A DNA stretch of 52,301 bases, from the NCBI RefSeq assembly GCF_000336775.1, contig NZ_AOLJ01000003.1:73956-126256 (forward strand). The letters run 5' to 3'. Source of the stretch: Haloferax gibbonsii ATCC 33959 (GTDB lineage Archaea; Halobacteriota; Halobacteria; Halobacteriales; Haloferacaceae). The position numbers were made by a program, and so were the translations under genes. Shown here piece by piece: positions 1 to 7,622 of this stretch; within the stretch, counting starts at the first letter, position 1; every line of letters starts with the position of its first letter. The notes below the pieces were generated by a model. The model was given only the letters and a program-made list of their open reading frames with translations, ran no database searches and had not been told where the DNA came from.

Positions 1-411
1 TGTGACGACACACGAACCGAGTCCCCCCGAGCCGACCGCCCGGCGTTCGAATCGAGCGCGAGCGGCGACGCCGACGCCGACGCTGACGGCGGCCCAGACG
101 CGCGGGCGCAGTCGACGCCCGCGAACCGATGGCGCTCGACCGTCCGACAGGGAATCGCGCTGTGGGCGCTCATCGCGGTCGGCTGGGTGATTCTCCCTGC
201 CGACCACCCGGTGCAGATTGCTATCGCCGTCAGCGGCGTATACGCCTCGTTTCTCCTGCCGACGGCGCTCTACTTCGACTTCCGAGAGCGACGCGCCGAG
301 TCGAACGCCGTAACCTTCCGTGAGGTCGCACGCGCGTTCGCCGCCCGCGCCCGCTGCGCCCTGCCGGGACGTCGCGGTGCGACTCGCTCGTCGTGTCCGT
401 GCAATCGCTGA
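1..411 (+). CDS. Membrane protein, 5'-truncated by window edge
   Basis: The frame is open from base 1 and stops with TGA at 409-411, so the start lies outside the window. The visible 136 residues begin with an acidic, low-complexity stretch (repeated Asp-Ala) and continue into two hydrophobic segments, one around IALWALIAVGWVIL and one around IAIAVSGVYASFLLPTALYF, followed by a basic tail with Cys near the end. This fits a small haloarchaeal integral membrane protein of unknown function. Reading the other two forward frames gives Arg/Pro-rich peptides, so this frame is preferred although a GTG at base 2 opens a competing short frame. I do not recognise the family. Confidence 0.6.
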   Translation, partial: CDDTRTESPRADRPAFESSASGDADADADGGPDARAQSTPANRWRSTVRQGIALWALIAVGWVILPADHPVQIAIAVSGVYASFLLPTALYFDFRERRAESNAVTFREVARAFAARARCALPGRRGATRSSCPCNR

Positions 412-535
412 CGGGTCCGAGAACGTTACCGCGTCCTCGCGGTCGAGCCCCAACGGTCCGAACGCGCCGGCTGAAAACGAACCGGACCGAATCGAATCGA
501 AGAGAAAAGCGGCTTTTAGCGCCCGAAACTCCGCG

Positions 536-1564
536 TTACGCGGTCGAACCCACGGTCATCTCGCCCGACTTCTGGGTCGCTTCGAGGAGCTCGCGGTAGC
601 GGTTCCTGATGGTCACCTCGCTGATGTCGGTCACGTCGCTCACCTCGGACTGCGTCAGTTCCTCGTCGGCGAGCAGTCCGCCGGCGTAGATGGCCGCCGC
701 CGCGAGGCCGACGGGGCTCTTGCCGCTGTGGATGCCCTGTCGCTTCGCGTTGTCGAGGAGCGACCGAGCGCGGCGCTCCACGTCGTCGGTCACGTCGAGT
801 TCGGAGACGAACCGCGGGAGGTACTGCGCCGGGTCCGCCGGCTTCATGTCCAGGCCCAGTTCGCGGGAGACGTAGCGGTACGTCCGCGTGAGCTCCATCT
901 TGTCGACGCGGGAGACGCGCCGGACCTCGTCGAGGGAGCGCGGAACGCCGGCCTGTCGGGCCGCGGCGTAGATGGCGGCCGTGGCGACGCCCTCGATGGA
1001 GCGGCCGGGGAGCAGGTCGTCGTCGAGCGCGCGGCGGTAGATGACCGAGGCGGTCTCGCGGACGGTGTCCGGAAGCCCGAGCGCCGAGCCCATCCGCTCG
1101 ACCTCACCGAGCGCCTGCTTGAGATTGCGCTCCTTCGAATCTCGGGTGCGGAACCGCTCGTTCCACGTGCGCAGTCGCTGCATCTTCTGGCGCTGTCCCG
1201 ACGACAGGGAGTTGCCGTAGGCGTCTTTGTTCTGCCAGCCGATGTTGGTCGACAGCCCCTTGTCGTGCATCATGTTCGTCGTCGGCGACCCGACGCGGGA
1301 CTTCTGGTCGCGCTCCGCGGCGTCGAACGCGCGCCACTCCGGGCCGCGGTCGATTTCGTCCTCGCGGAGGATTTCGCCCGTCTCGGGGTCGACCCACTCG
1401 CCGTGTTGCTCGTCGTAGACGAGGTCGGTCCGGTCTGCGACCGCCGCCTCGGACGACTCGGCCTCGTCTTCGTCGCGCTCGTCGCCGGACCGTCGGGCCT
1501 CTGGCTCCGCCGTCGGTGCCGACTCGTCCCGCATCGAACGCCAGTCGACGTGTTTCGTGTCCAT
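536..1564 (-). CDS. tfb: Transcription initiation factor TFB, cysteine-less N-terminus
   Basis: A 342-residue TFIIB homologue. The B-finger/linker is conserved (DEIDRGPEWRAFDAAE, then GSPTTNMMHDKGLSTNIGW), followed by two cyclin-like repeats (about residues 145-240 and 245-335, with SIEGVATAAIYAAARQ and SPVGLAAAAIYAGG). TFB bridges TBP/BRE-bound promoter DNA and RNA polymerase. The odd point is the zinc ribbon: where haloarchaeal TFBs normally have CPxC...CxxCG, this protein reads ADRTDLVYDEQHGEWVDPETG, and no cysteine occurs anywhere in the protein. The ribbon fold may survive without zinc or be lost. ATG at 1564 was chosen because upstream residues are not TFB-like. The promoter carries the palindrome at 1605-1622 shared with the SUI1 and HTH_10 genes. 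Haloarchaea carry several TFBs, so this is likely a specialised paralogue. Confidence 0.95.
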   Translation of the reverse strand: MDTKHVDWRSMRDESAPTAEPEARRSGDERDEDEAESSEAAVADRTDLVYDEQHGEWVDPETGEILREDEIDRGPEWRAFDAAERDQKSRVGSPTTNMMHDKGLSTNIGWQNKDAYGNSLSSGQRQKMQRLRTWNERFRTRDSKERNLKQALGEVERMGSALGLPDTVRETASVIYRRALDDDLLPGRSIEGVATAAIYAAARQAGVPRSLDEVRRVSRVDKMELTRTYRYVSRELGLDMKPADPAQYLPRFVSELDVTDDVERRARSLLDNAKRQGIHSGKSPVGLAAAAIYAGGLLADEELTQSEVSDVTDISEVTIRNRYRELLEATQKSGEMTVGSTA

Positions 1565-1604
1565 TGAGTATCGGTCTATTCCGTATCGAGGGTAATGGGC
1601 CCTC

Positions 1605-1622
1605 GGTTGGAATGTGCCAAAC
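1605..1622. promoter_or_regulatory. Shared palindrome, copy 1 (upstream of TFB)
   Basis: GGTTGGAATGTGCCAAAC ends 41 bases before the TFB start codon. It is an imperfect version of the inverted repeat at 6663-6680 and 7534-7551 (consensus arms GGTTGGAA / TTCCAACC around a 2-base centre). The position, just upstream of where BRE/TATA should lie, fits an activator site. No strong TATA box is visible between it and the start. Confidence 0.55.
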
Positions 1623-1665
1623 ACCGTCGATTCGAGGCACTGCGGCCGGAAACGATTCCGACCGC

Positions 1666-2838
1666 TCAGCCCCGGAGCGCGTCGATAGGCCGCTCGTTCG
1701 CCGCCCGCCATGCGGGGTACGCGCCGGCGAGCAGGCTGGTCAGGATGCCGAACCCGACCGCCCCGGCCAAGTACAGGAGCGCCGACTGCGTGAAGGCGAA
1801 GGGGTCGCCGAGGAACAGCGCGTTCGCCACCATCGCCACGACAACGGCGATGGCGAGTCCGACCGCCGAGCCGAGCGCGCCCAGAAGCACCGCCTCGACG
1901 AGGAGAATCCGGACGATATCGACCTTGCCGTAGCCGACCGCCCGCAGGACGCCGATCTCCTCGCGGCGCTTGATGACGGCCATCAGCATCGTGTTCGCAA
2001 TCGAGACGCCGGCGACGAGAAGCGAGATGGAGCCGAGGCCCGCGAGGAACGCGTTGATACCGTTCACGAGCGTCTTGAGCAGGCGGACGAGCGAGGTGAG
2101 TTCGAACACCAACAGCCTGTCTTTCCGGTCGTTGAAGCGGTCCCGGAGCGCCTCGGCGACGGCTTCGGCCCTGTCCGTCGACTCCGTCATCACCTCGACA
2201 CGGCTGTACTGTCGGTCCCCGGTCTCCTCGATGGGGAGGAACAGCCCGCCCCCTCCGAACGACTGGCTCTCGACGAGTACCGCGACGACGCGGTAGGTGT
2301 GTTCGGTCTCGACGGTTCCGCTCGCCGTCTCCGTCTCGGAGACGAGTTTGAGGCGCTCGCCGAGTTCGACGCCGCGGTCGGCCGCGAACTCGTGGGAGAC
2401 GACGACGCTCTGCCGCCAGTTGTCGGGGATTCCGCCCCGTTCGACCTCGTGTAACTGTCTGGGGTCGTCGATGTAGGTGACTGACACCCCGTCGCGGGTG
2501 CCGTCGCTCGTTATCAGCTCCATGCTGCCGGGTTCCGTCGCCACGACCGCGGCCGCCCCGACCGTCTCGTCTATCGCTTTGACGTCCTCTCTGTCGAAGT
2601 GCGACGCTTCCATGTCGGCCCCCGGCGAGACGTAGACGCTCGTCGCGCCCTGGGCTTGGATGCTCTGCAGTTGGCTCTGCTTGAACGCCGCGCCGCCCGC
2701 GCCGATTGCGCCGATTGCGACGACGCCGATGAGTATCGAGGCCGCCGCGAGTATCGACCGGACCTTCGCCCGCGAGATGTTCCGACGGGCGATGACGAGC
2801 CGCGGGAACCGCCCGGCGATTCGGTGGCGCAGGCTCAT
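1666..2838 (-). CDS. MacB/FtsX-type ABC transporter permease
   Basis: A 390-residue permease of the MacB/FtsX family: a first membrane helix near the N-terminus (ILAAASILIGVVAIGAIGAGG), a large extracytoplasmic domain of about 200 residues, then three C-terminal helices with the FtsX-type signature (ISLLVAGVSIANTMLMAVIKRREEIGVLRAVG; only part quoted here matters: MLMAVIKRREEIGVLRAVG). It ends with the family's AYPAWRAANERPIDALRG. It is last in the minus-strand operon 6089-1666 and is a close paralogue of the preceding permease. ATG at 2838 matches the paralogue's MS-start; an in-frame GTG at 2853 would add five residues. Probably forms a heterodimer with the other permease, driven by the ATPase at 4107-4898. 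Substrate unknown. Confidence 0.9.
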   Translation of the reverse strand: MSLRHRIAGRFPRLVIARRNISRAKVRSILAAASILIGVVAIGAIGAGGAAFKQSQLQSIQAQGATSVYVSPGADMEASHFDREDVKAIDETVGAAAVVATEPGSMELITSDGTRDGVSVTYIDDPRQLHEVERGGIPDNWRQSVVVSHEFAADRGVELGERLKLVSETETASGTVETEHTYRVVAVLVESQSFGGGGLFLPIEETGDRQYSRVEVMTESTDRAEAVAEALRDRFNDRKDRLLVFELTSLVRLLKTLVNGINAFLAGLGSISLLVAGVSIANTMLMAVIKRREEIGVLRAVGYGKVDIVRILLVEAVLLGALGSAVGLAIAVVVAMVANALFLGDPFAFTQSALLYLAGAVGFGILTSLLAGAYPAWRAANERPIDALRG

Positions 2839-2860
2839 CGTCTCTCGCCCCACGTTCGCG

Positions 2861-4057
2861 TCATTCTAACGCCTCCACGGGCCGCTTGTTCGCGGATTTC
2901 CACGCGGGGTAGACGCCGGCGAAAAGCGACGTGAGGACGCCGAACAGCGCCCCGAGACCGACGTATCGAAGCCCCGCGGCCGTGAACGCCAGCGGGTCCC
3001 CGACGAGGAACTGGTTGAGCCCCATCCCGATGCCGAGCGCGAGCGGGACGCCGATTGCGGCACCGACGAGCCCGAGGATGGTCGCCTCGGCGAGAAGCAG
3101 GCTCACGACCGCCCGCTTGGGATAGCCGACCGCCCGCATGACGCCGATTTCGCGCTCGCGCTCTATCGCCGTCATCAACATCGTGTTCGCGATGGTGACC
3201 GCGGCGACGAGGAGCGAAATCGAGCCGACGCCGATGAGGAACTGGTTTATCATCTCGAACGTCTGCCCGAAGCGCTCCCGCTGTTCTTGGACCTCCGAGA
3301 CGGCGATGGTCCGCCGCCGGGTGTTGAACTCCGTTTCGAGGCTCTCGGCCGCCTCGTCTATCGACGCCGTCTGCGGGTCGACTCTGACGATGACCGAACC
3401 GTACTCCGACTCGGAGTCTTCGAGCTGGCTGAGGCGGTCGAACGGGAGGAACACCGAGCGGTCGGCCTGTAGCTGGTCGGCGAACCCCTGCGGTTCGAGC
3501 ACCGCAGCGACGCGGAACGTCCGCTCGAAGCTCCCGTTTATCGTCACCGTCAGCTGGTCGCCCGTCTCCACGTCGTTGTTGTCGGCGAACCGGGAGCCGA
3601 CGACGACCTGCTGTCGCCAGCTATCGGGTATCGACCCCGATTGCGCCTCGTAGAACGTCCCGAGGGCCGCCAGTCCCTTCACCTGCGCCGAGGGGGAGGT
3701 CTCTCCCGACGACGTGCGGACGACGGTGTCCCAGCGCTGGATGACGGGGTGTACCGTCGCGCCCGAGGTCACCTGTCGCATTCGACTGACGTCCTTGTCC
3801 GAGATGCCGCCGACGATGTCTCCGTCGTCGTTCTGGTAGTAGACGGGGCTGACGGTGGCGGTCCCGCCGAACCCCTCGTACGCCTCCATCTGGTCCTGTT
3901 TGAACGCCTCGCCGCCCGCGCCGATGGTCCCGATGGCGACGACGCCGATGACGATGGCGACGACGGCCAGCGTGGTTCGCGCGCTGGCGCGCGACAGGTT
4001 CCGGCGGGCCAGTACGACCGTCGGGAACCGGGCGGTCACCCGGCGGAGCCAACTCAC
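2861..4057 (-). CDS. MacB/FtsX-type ABC transporter permease
   Basis: A 398-residue permease with the same plan as its neighbour: N-terminal helix (TTLAVVAIVIGVVAIGTIGAGG), periplasm-equivalent domain (about residues 50-260), and three C-terminal helices with IANTMLMTAIEREREIGVMR and the ending VYPAWKSANKRPVEALE. The start is GTG (GTG AGT TGG). It lies 49 bases downstream of the ATPase gene and 22 bases before the next permease start, so it is co-transcribed. The two permeases are about as similar as recent tandem paralogues, which suggests a dedicated heterodimer. MacB-type systems transduce ATP hydrolysis into mechanical work on exported substrates or lipoproteins rather than importing solutes. 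Confidence 0.9.
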   Translation of the reverse strand: MSWLRRVTARFPTVVLARRNLSRASARTTLAVVAIVIGVVAIGTIGAGGEAFKQDQMEAYEGFGGTATVSPVYYQNDDGDIVGGISDKDVSRMRQVTSGATVHPVIQRWDTVVRTSSGETSPSAQVKGLAALGTFYEAQSGSIPDSWRQQVVVGSRFADNNDVETGDQLTVTINGSFERTFRVAAVLEPQGFADQLQADRSVFLPFDRLSQLEDSESEYGSVIVRVDPQTASIDEAAESLETEFNTRRRTIAVSEVQEQRERFGQTFEMINQFLIGVGSISLLVAAVTIANTMLMTAIEREREIGVMRAVGYPKRAVVSLLLAEATILGLVGAAIGVPLALGIGMGLNQFLVGDPLAFTAAGLRYVGLGALFGVLTSLFAGVYPAWKSANKRPVEALE

Positions 4058-4106
4058 GGGGACGCACCTCGAACAAGAACGGCTCGCGGCCGCCGCTTCG
4101 AGACGC

Positions 4107-4898
4107 TCACGCTCCGTGCCCCCCGTCAGCAGCCGTCTCGCCCGCGTCCTCGATGACGCCGTCGACGAGGTTCACCACGCGGTCGGCCTCCTCGGCGACG
4201 TAGGCGTCGTGGGTGACCGTGACGATGGCCACGTCCTCCTCGGCTCGGAGTTCGTCGAACAGGGCGAGAATTTCGTCGCCGGTGTCGCGGTCGAGGTTCC
4301 CCGTCGGCTCGTCGGCCAACAGGAGCGCGGGGTCGTTGATGAGCGACCGCGCGATGGCGACGCGCTGTTTCTGTCCCCCCGACAGCTCGTCGGGGTAGTG
4401 GTCGAGCCGGTCGCCGAGACCGACCCGCCGAAGCAGTGTTTTCGCTCGCTCGCGCGTCTTCACCGGGGTCTTGTCGAGCATCCGCGGCATCTCGACGTTC
4501 TCCAGCGCCGTCAGCGTCGGAATCAGGTAGAAGCTCTGGAACACGAAGCCGATGGCGCGCTTCCGCTTTCGGGTTCGGTCCGCGTCGGAGAACGTCGACA
4601 CGTCCTGTCCCCGAAGGCTGACCGCGCCGTCGGTCGGCACGTCGAGGAGGCCCAGCAGGTTGAGGAGCGTGGACTTCCCGCTCCCCGAGGGGCCGACGAT
4701 GGCGACGAAATCGGACGGCGCGATGCCGAAATCGATGCCTTTCAGCGCCCGGACGGTCTGGGTCCCCGTCTGGTACTCCTTCGTGACGTCTTCGCCGCGG
4801 AGTATCAGGTCGCCGCCGCCCGCGGCGTCACCCGGTCGGTCCCCGCGGGCGGTCTCCGTCGGCTTCGCCCCCTCGGAGTCGGAGGTTTCCCATGTCAT
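4107..4898 (-). CDS. ABC transporter ATP-binding protein (MacB/LolD type)
   Basis: A 263-residue ATPase. After an acidic, disordered N-terminus of about 30 residues come Walker [11 protein letters not shown]-loop ([18 protein letters not shown]), ABC signature [15 protein letters not shown], Walker [14 protein letters not shown] and the H-loop VTVTHD. The [16 protein letters not shown] and DEPTGNLD wording is typical of the MacB/LolD/FtsE branch, which pairs with FtsX-like permeases; two such permeases follow. The upstream gene (4905-6089) ends 6 bases before this start, so translation is probably coupled. Energises the membrane complex on the cytoplasmic side. Confidence 0.95.
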   Translation of the reverse strand: MTWETSDSEGAKPTETARGDRPGDAAGGGDLILRGEDVTKEYQTGTQTVRALKGIDFGIAPSDFVAIVGPSGSGKSTLLNLLGLLDVPTDGAVSLRGQDVSTFSDADRTRKRKRAIGFVFQSFYLIPTLTALENVEMPRMLDKTPVKTRERAKTLLRRVGLGDRLDHYPDELSGGQKQRVAIARSLINDPALLLADEPTGNLDRDTGDEILALFDELRAEEDVAIVTVTHDAYVAEEADRVVNLVDGVIEDAGETAADGGHGA

Positions 4899-4904
4899 CT
4901 GTCG

Positions 4905-6089
4905 TCAGCTCCGCCAGCGATAGACGACCGCACCCACGAGGAGGACCGCGGCGGCGCCGCCCACCGGGAGGAGCGGGAACCCGCCGGACCCCGAGTCCGG
5001 CACGGGGCGACGCATCATCTGACGGTCGACGCTGACCGACGTGGTGACCGACTTCTCGACGCCGCCGACGCTGTACCGAACCTCGACGGGAACCGAAGAG
5101 ACGTTGCCCTGTGCGGCGGTTCGGAGGGTGAACGACGAGAAGTCGCTCCCGTCGATGCTCCCGATGAAGTAGTTGCTTCGCTCGACGCTCGACGAGTCCG
5201 CGACGGAGACGACGACTCCCTCGACGGCGTCAGAGCCGACGTTCCCGGCGGTCGCCGAGATTTCGAGCGCGCCCCCGGCCTGCGTCGCCTGCACGTCGGT
5301 CAGGATGACCTGTCCGGGGTTCGTCGGAGAGCTAAACGCGGGGAGATACGTGCGGGTGAGTTCGTGTTTCTCGCCGCGGTTCGAGTACTGGAGCGTCACG
5401 TTCACCGGGTACGACCCGGCCTCGTCGACCCGCGCGGGGAAGGTGAACGTCGTGGCGTTGCCCGCCTCCAGCCGCGGATTCACGCGCTCGGTGACGCTGA
5501 AGTTCACCTCCGACGACGAGGAGACGACCCGCAGTTGTCGAATGTCCTCGGTGAGTCCGTTCGAGACGGTGACGTTCACGGAGCGAGTGGCACCGGGAAC
5601 GGCCTCCTCGGTCGAGAGCTCGATCTGCGGGCGGGAGACCTCCTTCACGTCGACGGTCACCGGGTACCGAACCCGGACGTGCGAGCCGTCGTTCTGTCTG
5701 CCGACGAGCACGACGCGGAGGTTTTTCGACCCGGGCTCGTCGAACGAGACGGCGACCGGGATGGTGATGCTCGACCCGATGGTTATCGTTCCCACGTCTT
5801 CGATGCGCGCGATGTCGGTGGGGCTTCCCTGTCGGCGGACGTAGACGTCGGTGACGTCGACGACGCTCGGGCTGTTCTCGCCGTTCCGAATCGTCACTTC
5901 GAGGTCGGTCTGTTCGCCGGGCGTCGGCTCCGCCGGCGCGACCGCCACGTCGGAGATTCCGATGTGCGCCTCGGCCGCCTTCGCCGGCCCCGTCGCCAGC
6001 GGAACCGTGACCGCAGAGAGCACGACGACCGCGACGAAGAGCCACGAGAGAACCGAGCCGACGCCGTCGTTCGGTTCCCGCGGACTCAT
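4905..6089 (-). CDS. Exported CARDB-like (COG1361-type) protein, ABC operon partner
   Basis: 394 residues: a signal anchor (VLSWLFVAVVVLSAVTVPLA) ending in AKAAEA, three or so Ig-like/CARDB-type beta domains with many N-glycosylation sequons (NVTV, NFSV, NVTL, NVSS), a Ser/Gly spacer and a C-terminal helix (LLPVGGAAAVLLVGAVVYRWRS) that anchors it with a short basic cytoplasmic tail. Such proteins are common outside the membrane next to MacB-like ABC genes in archaea and probably act as the extracytoplasmic adaptor or substrate-gathering part. ATG at 6089 is preferred over an upstream start because the signal peptide then sits about 15 residues in. First gene of the four-gene operon. Confidence 0.8.
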   Translation of the reverse strand: MSPREPNDGVGSVLSWLFVAVVVLSAVTVPLATGPAKAAEAHIGISDVAVAPAEPTPGEQTDLEVTIRNGENSPSVVDVTDVYVRRQGSPTDIARIEDVGTITIGSSITIPVAVSFDEPGSKNLRVVLVGRQNDGSHVRVRYPVTVDVKEVSRPQIELSTEEAVPGATRSVNVTVSNGLTEDIRQLRVVSSSSEVNFSVTERVNPRLEAGNATTFTFPARVDEAGSYPVNVTLQYSNRGEKHELTRTYLPAFSSPTNPGQVILTDVQATQAGGALEISATAGNVGSDAVEGVVVSVADSSSVERSNYFIGSIDGSDFSSFTLRTAAQGNVSSVPVEVRYSVGGVEKSVTTSVSVDRQMMRRPVPDSGSGGFPLLPVGGAAAVLLVGAVVYRWRS

Positions 6090-6250
6090 CCGTTTCTCCT
6101 CACACGATAATGTTGTTTTGTTGCCACCATTGGCTAGTCGGACTGACCAGCCCCACATAAGTTCCTTGGTTTACATGTCTGTTGCCGAACCAGTCTTCCT
6201 GCTGGGTTGACACTCGGTCGCTTCCCGAGAAAAACGCGGCCGGGGTGGCG

Positions 6251-6297
6251 CGAGGTGAGGTGCAGTGAGGTGCAGTAAGGTCAGGTAAGGTGGTGGC
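6251..6297. repeat. Degenerate ~10-bp G-rich direct repeats
   Basis: Units of the form TGAGGTGCAG / TAAGGTCAGG / TAAGGTGG are repeated about four to five times between the start of the ABC operon and the 3' end of the SUI1 gene. No coding signal. It could be slippage-prone simple sequence or part of the SUI1 transcript's 3' region. Confidence 0.5.
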
Positions 6298-6321
6298 GAC
6301 TTCGACGGGCGACGCTCGGAA

Positions 6322-6627
6322 TCAGGTCTCGACGCCGAAGCCCTCGTCGCGGAGCGCGGCTTCGAGGCGCTCGCCGTGTTCGCCCTGTAGCTCGATGCGC
6401 CCGTCGTCGGTCACGGTCCCGCCGACCGCGAGCCGTCGCTTCAGGGTCGACGCGAGGGCGTCCAGTTCGTCGGTCGGGAGGTCGAGGCCGTCGACCACCG
6501 TCACGGGCTTACCGTACCGTCGGGTGTCGACGCGAATCGACGCGCGCTGGTCCGCCCGCGCGAGGTCGTCGCCGATTCCGAGGTCGTCCGGCAGGCCGGT
6601 GATGTCGCTGAAAGTGTCCTTTCCCAC
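6322..6627 (-). CDS. SUI1/eIF1-like translation factor
   Basis: A 101-residue protein with a SUI1-type core: KPVTVVDGLDLPTDELDALA, then LKRRLAVGGTVTDDGRIELQ, GEHGERLEAALRDEGF, matching the eIF1/YciH pattern (K-x-V-T-x-(I/V)-x-G; L-K-x-x-x-x-x-G-G-T-V; I-x-L-Q-G). Archaeal SUI1 proteins help select start codons on the small ribosomal subunit. I chose the GTG at 6627: a TTG at 6678 would put the protein's N-terminus through the palindrome at 6663-6680, whereas with the GTG the palindrome sits 36 bases upstream, exactly as in the adjacent HTH_10 gene. The N-terminus then reads GKDTFSDITGLPDDLG, typical of haloarchaeal SUI1 proteins. Haloarchaea usually have more than one SUI1-like protein; this may be a specialised copy. 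Confidence 0.85.
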   Translation of the reverse strand: MGKDTFSDITGLPDDLGIGDDLARADQRASIRVDTRRYGKPVTVVDGLDLPTDELDALASTLKRRLAVGGTVTDDGRIELQGEHGERLEAALRDEGFGVET

Positions 6628-6662
6628 GTATTCGAGTACGCGTCCGCGGCGTATCAGGGTGT

Positions 6663-6680
6663 GGTTGGAATGTTCCAACT
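6663..6680. promoter_or_regulatory. Shared palindrome, copy 2 (upstream of SUI1 gene)
   Basis: GGTTGGAATGTTCCAACT contains the perfect inverted repeat GTTGGAA-TG-TTCCAAC. Its near edge is 36 bases before the GTG start at 6627, the same spacing as copy 3 to the HTH_10 gene. It lies between the HTH_10 stop (6725) and the SUI1 start. Confidence 0.65.
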
Positions 6681-6724
6681 CCTCTGTGAGCGCGTCCCGC
6701 GAGGTGGTCGCCCCGATTCGTCGG

Positions 6725-7498
6725 TCACGCGCTCGCTTCGAGCTTTTCGGGGTCGACGCGCTCTTCGACCTCGGTGCCGAGCGTGCCGGTGACGAACTGC
6801 CGGGCCAGCCACGCCTCGGCGCGGGTCAGGCGGTACTGGAGCGTCGAGTTCGGGATGTCGAGTTCCTCGGAAATCTCTTGGACGGTGTGCTGGCGCGGCG
6901 TCTCGTAGTAGCCGAACTCGACGGCGGCTTCGAGCGCCGCCTGCTGTTCCGGTGGGAGGCCGTCGGCGGAGACGCCCTCTTCGAGCCAGCATTCGGGTTC
7001 GCTGATGCGCTGGACGCTCAGCGAGAGGCCGTCGCTGAGGCTGTCTTTGACCTCCTCGTAAATCTCGCTCACCGTGTCGTCGTCGGAGATGAGCAGTCGC
7101 CACTGGTTTTGGGCCCCTCGGCGCTCGGCCTGCATCAGGAGACCGTCGCCGATGTGCTTCGCGGCGACGTGCGGAATCGACTGAATCCCGTCGCCCTCCT
7201 CGCGGCAGGAGTAGACGATGCGCCCGTTGGGCGTCTCCGAGAGCACCTCGTAGTCCCACTCGACGACCGGCGCGCCGCACATCCCGAGGACGCCGTTGCA
7301 CCGGGTGGCCTGTTCGATGACCTCGTCGAACGCTTCGAGCGCCTCCGTCGGCCCGGTGAGGCGGTCGAGTCGCCACATCGACTCGCTCGTGGCGTGTATC
7401 GCCATGGTCTTGGAGTGTAAGTCCGGGTTCTCGATGAAGAGGTCCATCACCTCGTCGGCACCCCGCTCGTACTCGACGGTGAAGACGAATTCGCGCAT
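6725..7498 (-). CDS. HTH_10 (bacterio-opsin-activator type) transcriptional regulator
   Basis: A 257-residue regulator. Residues 1-190 form the N-terminal domain seen in haloarchaeal HTH_10 proteins (starts MREFVFTVEYERGADEVMDLF) and carry three Cys. Residues about 195-250 form the HTH_10 domain (LPPEQQAALEAAVEFGYYETP, then EISEELDIPNSTLQYRLTRAE). ATG at 7498 is the best start; the palindrome at 7534-7551 lies 36 bases ahead of it. Because that palindrome recurs before the SUI1 and TFB genes, I infer this protein may bind it and control itself, SUI1 and TFB; nothing in the sequence proves the DNA target. A ligand-sensing role for the N-terminal domain is the family assumption. Confidence 0.88.
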   Translation of the reverse strand: MREFVFTVEYERGADEVMDLFIENPDLHSKTMAIHATSESMWRLDRLTGPTEALEAFDEVIEQATRCNGVLGMCGAPVVEWDYEVLSETPNGRIVYSCREEGDGIQSIPHVAAKHIGDGLLMQAERRGAQNQWRLLISDDDTVSEIYEEVKDSLSDGLSLSVQRISEPECWLEEGVSADGLPPEQQAALEAAVEFGYYETPRQHTVQEISEELDIPNSTLQYRLTRAEAWLARQFVTGTLGTEVEERVDPEKLEASA

Positions 7499-7533
7499 TG
7501 GATTCGAGGTAGTCGCCGAAGACCTATAGCCTT

Positions 7534-7551
7534 GGTTGGTATGTTCCAACC
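7534..7551. promoter_or_regulatory. Shared palindrome, copy 3 (upstream of HTH_10 gene)
   Basis: GGTTGGTATGTTCCAACC has 8-base arms with one mismatch around TG. It lies 36 bases before the ATG at 7498, with a TATA-like GGCTATAGG between. Candidate autoregulatory activator site. Confidence 0.65.
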
Positions 7552-7622
7552 TCAGTTCGCCGCCCGGGACCGCGGGCTCGGGGCCCGAACTTCGGTCGCT
7601 CGCCCCGCTCAGGACTCTCGAA

